Origin: Segnochrobactrum spirostomi
Lineage (GTDB): Bacteria > Pseudomonadota > Alphaproteobacteria > Rhizobiales > Segnochrobactraceae
Assembly (NCBI RefSeq): GCF_009600605.1
Contig: NZ_VWNA01000001.1
Span: 2,156,501 to 2,220,500, forward strand
DNA length: 64,000 nucleotides
Direction of reading: 5' to 3'
Shown: positions 56,837 to 64,000 of the stretch, piece after piece
Numbering within the stretch: the first letter of the stretch is position 1
Layout: every line of letters starts with the position of its first letter
Made by a program: the position numbers and the translations under genes
The notes under the pieces: generated by a model
Databases searched by the model: none
Told to the model about the DNA's origin: nothing
The model's input: only the letters and a program-made list of their open reading frames with translations

Positions 56837-57136
56837 ATGCCGCTCGACTTCGACGCCTTTTGCACCTCGCTCGGTGAGGCCGCCCCGCCCACCGGGCTCG
56901 ACCCTGCGCTGCGGGCGCTCTGGTGGCATGCCAAGGGCGACTGGACCCGCGCCCACGGCGAGGTCGATCAGGAAGAAGACACACGTTCCGCCTGGGCCCA
57001 CGCCTTCCTCCATCGCGAGGAAGGCGATCTCTGGAATGCCGGCTATTGGTATCGTCGCGCCGGGCGGCCGCCCGCCACCGGTGCGCTGAGGGACGAATGG
57101 GCCGCCATTGCCCGGGCGCTCGTCGAAAGCTTGTAG
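56837..57136 (+). CDS. Conserved small protein of unknown function, 99 aa
   Basis: The 99-aa product is soluble and acidic. It has several Trp and Tyr, notably LRALWWHAKGDWTRAH, AWAHAFLHREEGD and AGYWYRRAGRP. Proteins with this pattern of repeat-like helices are found in many Proteobacteria and are annotated only as hypothetical. GGGAGG lies at ideal spacing before the ATG, and it follows the DadA-like gene by 34 bp, so it is probably in the same operon. Confidence 0.8.
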   Translation: MPLDFDAFCTSLGEAAPPTGLDPALRALWWHAKGDWTRAHGEVDQEEDTRSAWAHAFLHREEGDLWNAGYWYRRAGRPPATGALRDEWAAIARALVESL

Positions 57137-57858
57137 ATCTTTGCCCGATGCAGACCTGCACACGGCGCAGTCTTCGGCGGCCTCCGTCCCGGGCCCTCGG
57201 CATCTTCAGTGGAAATCGAGCGAATTATCCACAGGAATGCCACGGCAACCTGTCGGGAAAACTCTTGGCCGTCGCTACCTCACGTCGTGAATCGCGAGCG
57301 CGCCGCCTGCACGGCCGTTCACGAAAGAGCTATCGGCCGCTACCGCCGCTCTCGCCTTCCCGTGATCGGTCTTGGCGTGAAACAACGCCTCGTGGTGGGA
57401 CCGTAATACGGCATCGGCTGGCATGAACCTTCGCACCGCCTCCGAAAATCCTTCGCTTTTTCCGCGCCTTTCCTTGGGGTGGAGCGCGAACACGCTCCCG
57501 AGCCGTGCATTGAAATAAGTCCGTCGGCGTCCATCTCGCATGGTTCGGCATCACCAGTTTTCGGTGTCGATTCATCCCGAAACGGCGGTAATCATACATC
57601 AAGGGTTCGATATTTTTCTTGAGTATGGCACCATTTTCTATGATAGAGGATTATTGTTGCCCGTGACGCTCGCGGATGATTCTCGTCCTCGACGCGTGCC
57701 AGCCGATTTCGTGCCGGTTCGGAAGCATCTCGAACCGCCACAATTTTGTCGAGATGCTGCATTTCGTGTATGCGCGATAGGATTCGATATATCCGACATG
57801 AACATGCAGGCATGTTCAGGACCGATAAATCCCCTAAGGAACGAGAAAAGGAAAAATC
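57137..57858. other. 722-bp AT-richer gap before mucR
   Basis: I see no convincing gene. Small frames on each strand (for example 57275-57541 minus and 57540-57869 plus) lack good ribosome binding sites and resemble no protein. AT content rises from about 57560 towards mucR, and a DnaA-box match TTATCCACA lies at 57225-57233. MucR proteins bind AT-rich DNA and repress themselves, so this is likely the mucR control region with a long leader. Confidence 0.45.
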
Positions 57859-58347
57859 GTGACGGATGATGCAACCGCTATCGAAGGCGTCAACTATGTC
57901 GAGCTCGCCGCCGACATCGTGTCGGCCTATGTCAGCAACAACTCGCTGCCCACGTCGGATCTGCCGAGCCTGATCGGGGCCGTGCACGCGGCTCTGCGGC
58001 AGGTCACGAGCCCGCTCCCGGCCCCCGTCGAGGAGAAGACCCCCGCGGTCCCGGTGAAGAAGTCGATCACTCCCGACTACATCATCTGCCTGGAAGACGG
58101 GAAGAAGTTCAAGTCGCTGAAGCGCCACCTGCGCACGCGCTACGACATGACCCCGGAACAATATCGCGAGAAGTGGAACCTTCCGCGCGATTATCCGATG
58201 GTCGCCCCGAACTACGCCGCGGCCCGCTCGCAGCTCGCCAAGACGATGGGTCTCGGCCAGCAGCGCCGCAAGGCCGCCGAGAAGCCGGCCCCGGCTCCGG
58301 CGAAGAAGCGCGCCGCCCCGCGCCGCAAGGCCGCCGAGAAGGCGTGA
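57859..58347 (+). CDS. mucR: MucR/Ros-family nucleoid-associated regulator
   Basis: The 162-aa protein is of the Ros/MucR family (PF05443). The zinc-finger-like region runs [20 protein letters not shown], then [14 protein letters not shown] and [18 protein letters not shown]. The metal-site pattern is Cys, Asp, His, with Arg where the last His usually lies. The C-terminus is an unusual Lys/Pro/Ala-rich tail ([17 protein letters not shown]), histone H1-like. MucR regulates exopolysaccharide, motility and cell-cycle genes. The GTG start has AAAGGAAAA before it. A strong terminator follows. Confidence 0.93.
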   Translation: MTDDATAIEGVNYVELAADIVSAYVSNNSLPTSDLPSLIGAVHAALRQVTSPLPAPVEEKTPAVPVKKSITPDYIICLEDGKKFKSLKRHLRTRYDMTPEQYREKWNLPRDYPMVAPNYAAARSQLAKTMGLGQQRRKAAEKPAPAPAKKRAAPRRKAAEKA

Positions 58348-58385
58348 GCCGATACCCGCACGCGGCGGGCCGAGCGACCGACATC

Positions 58386-58423
58386 AAGGGGAGCGCCTTC
58401 GCGGGCGCTCCCCTTCATTTTTT
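58386..58423 (+). terminator. Rho-independent terminator of mucR
   Basis: AAGGGGAGCGCC pairs perfectly over 12 bp with GGCGCTCCCCTT across a six-base loop, followed by CATTTTTT. It lies 38 bp after the mucR stop. Confidence 0.93.
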
Positions 58424-58495
58424 GTCCGCCCGGCCTGCGCCTCGCGCGCCCGTCGGTCCGCTCTCCACAGATCATCAAGACCTTGTTAACCCGCA

Positions 58496-58512
58496 TTAAC
58501 CGGGCATTAACC
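58496..58512. promoter_or_regulatory. CtrA-type box upstream of minCDE
   Basis: TTAA-N7-TTAACC, with the first half at 58496-58499 and the second at 58507-58512, matches the CtrA consensus TTAA-N7-TTAA. A further TTAA at 58486-58489 lies six bases before. The site is 44 bp before the minC start. CtrA control of min genes has been reported in Sinorhizobium. Confidence 0.7.
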
Positions 58513-58555
58513 ATACACGCGCTCACATGGCGGACATCAACCGAGATGACCGCCC

Positions 58556-59344
58556 GTGACCATCCCGCTCCGCACCCGATTGCCGATCCGATTCCGCGGC
58601 CGCTCCTATCTGGCGCTGGTGCTCACGCCGGAAGCGCCGATCGAGGACTGGTTCGCCGGTCTCGACGCCTGGTCCGTCCAGTCGCCGGGCTTCTTCCGCA
58701 CCCGGCCCGTGGTGGTGGACGTCTCCAACGTCGCGACCGGCAAGGCCGACGTCGAGGCGCTGGTCGCCGCTTTCGGTGAGCGCGGCATCCGCCTCGTCGG
58801 CATCGAAGGGGCGATGCCGTCCTGGGTCGGCCCGCACCTGCCGCCGCTGTTCACCAGCGGTCGCGAGGTAGAGCCCCCGGTGCTCGCCGACGCTCCCGCG
58901 CCGAAGCCCGATCCGGCGCCCGCCAATCCGCGCCGCCGCCCGGCGCCCGAAGCGGCCGCCAAGGCCGCGCAGCCGGCGCCGGCGCCGACGCCGGCTCGCG
59001 AGGCCCGCAAGGAGCCGAGTTCGCTCCTCATCACCGAGCCGGTGCGCTCGGGCCAATCGATCTTCTTTCCCGACGGCGACGTGACGGTGACCGAGTCGGT
59101 CGCCTCCGGGGCCGAAATCATCGCCGGCGGCTCGATCCACATCTACGGCGCGCTGCGCGGCCGTGCGATCGCGGGCTGCGCCGGCAACAAGGCGGCACGG
59201 ATTTTCTGCCGCAAGATGGACGCGGAACTGCTCGCGATCGACGGGCTCTACCGCACGACCGAAGATTTGGCGCCCGATCTCGTCGGCAAGCCCATCCAGG
59301 CTTGGCTCGAGGGCGACGCAATGAAAGTGGCAGCGCTCGGCTGA
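58556..59344 (+). CDS. minC: Septum site-determining protein MinC
   Basis: The 262-aa protein inhibits FtsZ ring assembly away from midcell. The N-terminal MinC_N domain runs to about residue 100, a Pro/Ala-rich linker from about 105 to 160, and the C-terminal beta-helix MinC_C domain follows, with the conserved GAEIIAGGSIHIYGALRGRAIAG. The start is a GTG at 58556, with a weak binding site. It is first in minCDE, with minD starting 20 bp after its stop. Confidence 0.93.
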   Translation: MTIPLRTRLPIRFRGRSYLALVLTPEAPIEDWFAGLDAWSVQSPGFFRTRPVVVDVSNVATGKADVEALVAAFGERGIRLVGIEGAMPSWVGPHLPPLFTSGREVEPPVLADAPAPKPDPAPANPRRRPAPEAAAKAAQPAPAPTPAREARKEPSSLLITEPVRSGQSIFFPDGDVTVTESVASGAEIIAGGSIHIYGALRGRAIAGCAGNKAARIFCRKMDAELLAIDGLYRTTEDLAPDLVGKPIQAWLEGDAMKVAALG

Positions 59345-59364
59345 CCAGCAAAGGAGGCATGGAA

Positions 59365-60180
59365 ATGGCCAAGGTTCTCGTGGTCACGTCGGGCAAGGGC
59401 GGTGTCGGGAAGACAACCTCGACGGCAGCGCTCGGCGCGGCGCTCGCCCAGACGGGCAAGAAGGTCGCCGTCGTCGATTTCGACGTCGGCCTGCGCAATC
59501 TCGATCTCATCATGGGCGCCGAGCGGCGGGTCGTTTACGACCTCATCAACGTGGTGCAAGGCGACGCCAAGCTCAGCCAGGCGTTGATCCGCGACAAGCG
59601 GCTCGAAAACCTTCACCTGCTGCCGGCGTCGCAGACCCGCGACAAGGACGCCCTGACCGAAGAGGGTGTCGAGCGCGTCATCGGCGAGCTCAAGGCCGAG
59701 TTCGACTGGATCGTCTGCGACAGCCCGGCCGGCATCGAGCGCGGCGCCACGCTCGCCATGCGCTTCGCCGACGTCGCGGTGATCGTGACCAATCCCGAGG
59801 TCTCCTCGGTGCGCGATTCGGACCGCATCATCGGCCTGCTCGACGCCAAGACGAAGAAGGCCGAGGACGGTGGCCGCGTCGAAAAGCACCTCCTCGTCAC
59901 CCGCTACGACCGTGCCCGCGCCGAGCGCGGCGAGATGCTGAAGACCGACGACGTCATCGAGATCCTCTCGGTGCCGCTGCTCGGCGTCATCCCGGAGAGC
60001 GAAGAGGTCCTCAAGGCCTCCAACCTCGGCACGCCGGTGACGATCCTGAGCCCGCTCAGCGCGCCGGGCCGTGCCTATACCGACGCCGCCCGCCGCCTGA
60101 TCGGCGACGTGGTGCCGATGACCATCCCGGCCGAGCGCCGTGGCCTGATGACCAAGCTGTTCGGCCGGAGGGCGGCATGA
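59365..60180 (+). CDS. minD: Septum site-determining ATPase MinD
   Basis: The 271-aa deviant Walker ATPase has the P-loop GKGGVGKTTS at residues 10-19 with the signature Lys11, and the Walker B-type VCDSPAGIE. The C-terminal amphipathic membrane-targeting helix ends GLMTKLFGRRAA. It recruits MinC to the membrane and is cycled by MinE. I chose ATG 59365, eight bases after AAGGAGG; an ATG at 59359 is too close. The stop overlaps the minE start in ATGA. Confidence 0.96.
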   Translation: MAKVLVVTSGKGGVGKTTSTAALGAALAQTGKKVAVVDFDVGLRNLDLIMGAERRVVYDLINVVQGDAKLSQALIRDKRLENLHLLPASQTRDKDALTEEGVERVIGELKAEFDWIVCDSPAGIERGATLAMRFADVAVIVTNPEVSSVRDSDRIIGLLDAKTKKAEDGGRVEKHLLVTRYDRARAERGEMLKTDDVIEILSVPLLGVIPESEEVLKASNLGTPVTILSPLSAPGRAYTDAARRLIGDVVPMTIPAERRGLMTKLFGRRAA

Positions 60181-60446
60181 CGATCTTCGGTTTCCTTCGC
60201 AAGCGGGAGACCGCGTCCGCCGTCGCGCGTGATCGCCTGCAGATCCTGCTCTCCCACGAGCGCGGCATCGACGGCGACCCGAACCTGATCCTCGCGCTGC
60301 GCGAGGAGATCCTGCGGGCGATCGGCAAGCACGTCGACATCGCGCCGGACAAAGTGCGCATCTCGATGCGCCGGGGCGACCCGGTCTCGACCCTCGAGGT
60401 CGAGGTCGACGTGCCCTCCGCCGGCGCCTTCCGCAAGGCGGCCTGA
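60177..60446 (+). CDS. minE: Cell division topological specificity factor MinE
   Basis: The 89-aa protein has the N-terminal anti-MinCD region (RKRETASAVARDRLQILLSHER) and the C-terminal dimerisation and topological domain. It drives the pole-to-pole oscillation of MinCD. Its ATG overlaps the minD stop by four bases. A long hairpin terminator follows 57 bp downstream. Confidence 0.95.
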   Translation: MTIFGFLRKRETASAVARDRLQILLSHERGIDGDPNLILALREEILRAIGKHVDIAPDKVRISMRRGDPVSTLEVEVDVPSAGAFRKAA

Positions 60447-60502
60447 GCCGCCGAGCGGCCTTGTGTCCCTCTCGGGGTCTGGCAGGACTCGAGGACTGAT
60501 TA

Positions 60503-60545
60503 AAAAGGCCGGCTCCGCGTCTCGCGCGGGCCGGCCTTTTCGTTT
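60503..60545. terminator. Bidirectional terminator between minE and ABC operon
   Basis: AAAAGGCCGGC (60503-60513) pairs with GCCGGCCTTTT (60530-60540), with an inner CCGCG/CGCGG stem. T-runs flank both sides, so it can end the plus-strand min operon and the minus-strand transporter operon. Confidence 0.88.
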
Positions 60546-60560
60546 CGTGCGGCGGTGGGC

Positions 60561-61565
60561 TCAGCGGATGCCGGCGTCGATCAGCGGGATCAGCGGCTCG
60601 ATCGTCTTCGGCGTCACGACGCCGGCGCCGGTGTTGAGGCTGAGGCCGGGCATCTTGTACTTCGCCGTCAGCACGCATTGCAGGACCGGCACGAAGCCCT
60701 GCAGGTAGAGAAGCTGGTCGAGCGTCACCGAAACATAGCCGGACTTGAGGCCGTCGATGGTGGCGGGCGCGAGGTCGATGCCGCCGACGGTGACCTCGCC
60801 GGGCTTCTTGCCGGCCTTCTTGAGCACGTCCTGCAGGATGCCCGTCACGCCGCCGTGCTGGGTGCCGATCGCCTTCAGGTTCGGATGGCTCTGCACATAG
60901 GCGGCGAGCACCGGCACCGCGAGGGAGGGATCGGAATTGGCCTCTTGGGTGATTTCGAGCCGATCGACCTTGAGGCCCGCCTTCTCCAACGTATCGGCAA
61001 GGCCCTTCTCCGATTGGCCGCGCTCGGCCTGGGAGAACACGCCGTAGACCATCGCCTCGTCGCCGGATTTGAGACCGCCGGCCGAGATCATGTTCTCCGC
61101 GGTCAGCACGCCGCCCTGATAGAGTTCGACGCCCGCATAGCCGAAGCCCTTCGGGCCGTAGGTCTGTTGTAGCGAGGTCAGCGGCGAGTTGCCGTCGGTC
61201 ACCACGATGCCCTGATCGACCGCCTGCTTGACGAGGTCGGCGAAGGCGTCGGCGCCCGGGTGTCCCATGATGACGATACAGCTCGGCCGCGCGGCGAGCG
61301 CTTCCTTGAACTGGGAGATCATCGTCTCGGGCGCCCAGGCCGAGAACTGGGCATTGAGCTGATCGACGCCGAGCGCCTTGGCGGCGGCCGAAGCGCCGGT
61401 CTGGCGGGCGAGGGTGGCGCCGTCGCCGGCATTGCCGCCCATCTGCATATAGATGGTGACGCCCTTGCCGGGCGCCTCGTCGGCGGCCTGCGCGGTGCCG
61501 GCGAGGGCGAGCGTGGCGACGCCCGCCATGAACAGCTTCGAAAGCGGAAGCTTCGAACGCGACAT
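60561..61565 (-). CDS. Sugar ABC transporter substrate-binding protein
   Basis: The 334-aa protein has a signal peptide (LSKLFMAGVATLALAGTAQA) and a type I periplasmic binding fold of the ribose/xylose/fructose (FrcB/RbsB-like) class. The strand-turn ASAAAKALGVD, IVIMGHPGADAFADLVKQAV and NPNLKAIG-type segments fit this fold. GGGAGG precedes the ATG at 61565. It is the last gene of an operon after the ATPase and permease genes, with the permease stop 59 bp upstream. The sugar cannot be named. Confidence 0.88.
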   Translation of the reverse strand: MSRSKLPLSKLFMAGVATLALAGTAQAADEAPGKGVTIYMQMGGNAGDGATLARQTGASAAAKALGVDQLNAQFSAWAPETMISQFKEALAARPSCIVIMGHPGADAFADLVKQAVDQGIVVTDGNSPLTSLQQTYGPKGFGYAGVELYQGGVLTAENMISAGGLKSGDEAMVYGVFSQAERGQSEKGLADTLEKAGLKVDRLEITQEANSDPSLAVPVLAAYVQSHPNLKAIGTQHGGVTGILQDVLKKAGKKPGEVTVGGIDLAPATIDGLKSGYVSVTLDQLLYLQGFVPVLQCVLTAKYKMPGLSLNTGAGVVTPKTIEPLIPLIDAGIR

Positions 61566-61624
61566 GGTGTTTCCTCCCGAATAATGGTTCCGCCGCGCGC
61601 CTCGTGCCGGGCGCGTCGCCGGTC

Positions 61625-62677
61625 TCATCCGGCCGCGCCGCGGCCGAATCCCGTCATGGCTCTGAAGCGGGCGGCGACGGCCGCCCGCCGGTGCGGCTCG
61701 TCGACGTAGAGGTAGAAGACGATGGCCGCGAGGAAGACGAGGCCCTGGATGGTGCGCACCCAGGCGCCGGTGAGGCCCGTGGCGACGAGCCCCGCCTCGA
61801 TCATCCCGATGATGAAGCAGCCGAACACGGTGCCGACGATGGTCGCCCGCCCGCCGAAGATCGAGGTGCCGCCGATGAGCACGGAGGCGATGGCGGTGAG
61901 CAGATAACCCTGCCCCTGATTGCCGAAATAGTTCTTGTTCTCGAGGGTGAGGAAGATCGCCGCGACCGCCGCGAGCCCGCCCATCAGGGTGAAGATGCGG
62001 ATCTTCTCCTTGGCGACGTCGATGCCGACGACCCGCGACACCGCATTCGAATCGCCGATGAAGAGAACGTGCTCGCCGAAGCGGTGGCGGTTCAGGATGA
62101 ACCAGAGGATGACGCCGATCGCCGCCGTCCACAGCGCCTGGACCGAGACCTCGTTGATCCAGCCGACCGCGTCGGGCGCGCCCGAGAGGCGGCCGACGAG
62201 GACGTGCCAGACGCTTGTCTCCTCGGCGCCGCGCAGGGCGTAGGACTTGCCGCCCGACAGCACGGTCGCCATGCCCGACCAGAAGAACTGGGTGGCGAGC
62301 GTGGCGATGAAGGAGGGGATGCCGACGCGGGCGACGAGGAGACCGTTGACGAGGCCGACCACGAGCCCACTTCCGAGCGCCGCGGCGACGGCGATCCAGC
62401 CGAGACCGTAATCCTTGAACAGGATGGCGAAGACGAAGCCCGAGAAGGCGATGATCGAGGGGAAGCAGAGGTCGATCTCACCGGCGCCGATCACGAAGGT
62501 GAGGCCGATCGCGAGGAGCACCAGCGGCGGCAGGGTGGAGAGGAAGGTGGTGTAGATATAGGGGGCGAGGAAGACCTGCGGCGCCGTGTACATGAAGAGG
62601 GCGAGCAGCAGCACGAACACGACAATGATCGGCAGGCCTTCGACGCGGGCGAGGAACGGGGCACGGAGCTTGCGCAT
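61625..62677 (-). CDS. Sugar ABC transporter permease
   Basis: The 350-aa protein is a BPD_transp_2 (RbsC/XylH-like) permease with about nine to ten membrane segments. The conserved cytoplasmic loops GEIDLCFPSIIAFSGFVF and GNQGQGYLLTAIASVLIGGT are present. It begins 12 bp after the ATPase stop, so the genes are tightly coupled. It carries substrate across the inner membrane with the ATPase homodimer. A hydrophobic C-terminal end precedes a basic tail. Confidence 0.9.
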   Translation of the reverse strand: MRKLRAPFLARVEGLPIIVVFVLLLALFMYTAPQVFLAPYIYTTFLSTLPPLVLLAIGLTFVIGAGEIDLCFPSIIAFSGFVFAILFKDYGLGWIAVAAALGSGLVVGLVNGLLVARVGIPSFIATLATQFFWSGMATVLSGGKSYALRGAEETSVWHVLVGRLSGAPDAVGWINEVSVQALWTAAIGVILWFILNRHRFGEHVLFIGDSNAVSRVVGIDVAKEKIRIFTLMGGLAAVAAIFLTLENKNYFGNQGQGYLLTAIASVLIGGTSIFGGRATIVGTVFGCFIIGMIEAGLVATGLTGAWVRTIQGLVFLAAIVFYLYVDEPHRRAAVAARFRAMTGFGRGAAG

Positions 62678-62689
62678 CGTCGCGCGGCC

Positions 62690-63490
62690 TCACTTCTTGT
62701 GCTGCAGGGCGACGAGGAATTCGGTGAGTTCCGGCACCGTCATGGTGCGTGGATCGATCTCGGCGACGACGGCGCCGCGGTCGAGCACCACCAGCCGGTC
62801 GGCGACCTCGTGCACGTGGGCGAGGTTGTGCTCGATGTAGACGCAGGCGCGGCCCGAGCTCTTGATGAGGCGGACGAAGTCGAGAACCTTGCGCACCTCG
62901 GAGACCGCGAGCGCCACGGTTGGCTCGTCGAGCACGATCAAGTCGGCGTTGAAGTGCATCGCGCGGCCGATGGCGATGCCCTGGCGCTCGCCGCCCGACA
63001 ATTGCGACACCGTCGAATCGACCGAGATGCCGACGCCGCGGAAGCCGATCGAGCCGAGCAGCATATCCTCGGCGATCTGCCGTTCCCGCTTGATATCGAT
63101 GAAGCCGAAGCGGTTGGTGATCTGCCGGCCGACGAAGAAATTGCGCCAGAGCGGCTGCTTCTCGGCAAGCGACTTGTCCTGATAGACGGTCTCGATGGCG
63201 AGTTCGTGGGCCATGCGGACCGAGTAGTCGCCGAGCGAAATCTCGCGGTCGCGCACGAAGATGCGGCCGGCGGTCGGCTTCAGGACGCCGGTCATGACCT
63301 TGATGAGGGTCGATTTGCCGGCGCCGTTGTCGCCGATCAGCCCGACGATCTCATTGCGGCCGATCGCGAGGTCGATGTCCTTGAGGCCCTGGATCGGGCC
63401 GAAATATTTCTGAACGCCCTCGAGCCGGACGATATGCCGGAACTCGCCGGCAGGCTCGCGCGCCCGCGCGGTCGCCTGGGTCGCGGTCAT
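62690..63490 (-). CDS. Sugar ABC transporter ATP-binding protein
   Basis: The 266-aa ATPase has one ABC domain. Walker A is GDNGAGKST, the Q-loop YQD, the signature LSGGE, and Walker B LIVLDEPT followed by the H-loop His in YIEHNL. RbsA-type importers often fuse two domains; here a single domain must dimerise, as in the FrcA type. It is first in the three-gene operon. A 226-bp gap separates it from the truncated gene at the right edge. Confidence 0.92.
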   Translation of the reverse strand: MTATQATARAREPAGEFRHIVRLEGVQKYFGPIQGLKDIDLAIGRNEIVGLIGDNGAGKSTLIKVMTGVLKPTAGRIFVRDREISLGDYSVRMAHELAIETVYQDKSLAEKQPLWRNFFVGRQITNRFGFIDIKRERQIAEDMLLGSIGFRGVGISVDSTVSQLSGGERQGIAIGRAMHFNADLIVLDEPTVALAVSEVRKVLDFVRLIKSSGRACVYIEHNLAHVHEVADRLVVLDRGAVVAEIDPRTMTVPELTEFLVALQHKK

Positions 63491-63716
63491 CGCGCGCGCC
63501 CTCCCCTGCGGACGGCCCCGGCGCGTGCCGGTCCGCCCTTCCTCCCTCGCCCACTTTGCGGAGCCGTGCGGCCTTCGGCCGTCTCGATCGCGGCACTTTC
63601 GCGCCGCCGAGGGAAGCTAGAACGGGCGGGAATAACCGTCCAATGCGCTTTTTCGGCGGACCGATATCGCAATCGTTATGAGAGTGGCGGATGCAGGGCG
63701 CGCGCCAAGGTCGTCG

Positions 63717-64000
63717 TCAGGCCGCGCGCAGGCCTTCGCCGGCGGCCAGCGGGCCGACCGGGATGAGCGTCTCGACGTCGGCGTCGAGGCGGCGGCCGGT
63801 CGGGACCACGCGGCCGGCGGCGCGGTCGAGTGCACCCGGCTGGAGTTCCAGCGCGAGGAAGCGCCGCCGCTCGGTCGGGCCGGGCATGGAAAGGATCTCG
63901 GTCTTCTCGCCCGAGAAGCCGAAGCGCACATAATATTCGGGATCGCCGACGAGGAGCACGGCGCCGTGGCCGGCGATCGCCGCCCGGTTGAGGGCGCGCC
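63717..64000 (-). CDS. GNAT N-acetyltransferase, 3' part
   Basis: The gene runs off the right edge; at least 94 residues are visible. GHGAVLLVGDPEYYVRFGFS, then MPGPTERRRFLALELQPGAL, is typical of YhbS-like GNAT acetyltransferases, in which this is the C-terminal half of the acetyl-CoA fold. The acceptor cannot be told. The start lies outside the window. The 226 bp between its stop and the ABC ATPase start contain no feature I can identify. Confidence 0.85.
   Translation of the reverse strand, partial: RALNRAAIAGHGAVLLVGDPEYYVRFGFSGEKTEILSMPGPTERRRFLALELQPGALDRAAGRVVPTGRRLDADVETLIPVGPLAAGEGLRAA

Noticed and set aside
57540-57869. 109-aa plus-strand frame before mucR
   Set aside because: It overlaps the mucR start, lacks a good ribosome binding site and resembles no protein; the region reads better as a leader or promoter.
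61604-63766. 720-aa plus-strand frame opposite the ABC transporter genes
   Set aside because: Antisense shadow with Asp/Glu/His-rich composition; the minus-strand genes have complete ABC transporter motifs.

Overview
The window is a GC-rich chromosomal segment of an alphaproteobacterium, most likely of the order Hyphomicrobiales (Rhizobiales). The evidence is the gene content: adjacent mutM, ubiE and ubiB, a BA14K-family protein, an Omp19/Inh-like lipoprotein, a MucR/Ros regulator, a full minCDE operon with a CtrA-type box upstream, and a divergent dctA/dctBD locus. I cannot name the genus. No IS element, prophage or CRISPR array was seen. Almost all DNA is coding and long antisense reading frames are common, as expected at this base composition.

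Layout. 1-1.2 kb: a small hypothetical gene and tRNA-Ser(CGA). 1.3-16.6 kb: an accessory stretch of small oxidoreductases, each next to its own regulator: SDR/TetR pairs with palindromic operators, LysR with an F420-reductase-like enzyme, a Tat-like nitroreductase, a quinol monooxygenase with a WYL regulator and a VOC protein, a ureohydrolase, an XRE regulator and an HpaB-type flavin monooxygenase. A lower-GC orphan gene (3.2-4.6 kb) interrupts it. 16.8-21.7 kb: dctA facing dctBD, with a recognisable sigma-54 promoter and two candidate DctD sites. 21.7-29.97 kb: PRC-barrel protein, ubiB-ubiE and mutM, envelope proteins, an MBL hydrolase, a Gfo/Idh oxidoreductase and a TauE-type exporter. 30.3-35.1 kb: a bifunctional ManC/PMI enzyme and a Suv3-like RNA helicase with a long disordered tail.

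35.7-42.3 kb: a HigA antitoxin whose toxin gene appears deleted, then a cluster of two paralogous phytoene-desaturase-like FAD enzymes around a cyclase-family protein, with a MarR regulator and a small phosphotransferase. 42.3-49.2 kb: chrA, tsaB, an aspartate-type aminotransferase, a small secreted protein, trpS and murJ, all on the minus strand. 49.3-52.6 kb: an MFS exporter and aldo/keto reductase opposite a LysR gene. 52.6-53.0 kb: two copies of a palindromic, MITE-like repeat. 53.0-57.1 kb: leuC, then an FAH-family hydrolase, a DadA-like oxidase and a small conserved protein. 57.1-60.5 kb: an AT-richer gap, mucR and minCDE. 60.5-64 kb: a sugar ABC transporter and the 3' end of a GNAT gene that runs off the window.

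The functional units best supported by sequence are C4-dicarboxylate sensing and uptake (dctABD), division-site selection (minCDE), ubiquinone biosynthesis (ubiBE), and the ABC transporter. The most unusual items are the decayed higBA locus, the CtrA-type site before minC, the DctD/sigma-54 control region, the shared TetR operators, the FAD-enzyme/cyclase cluster, and the orphan gene at 3.2-4.6 kb.
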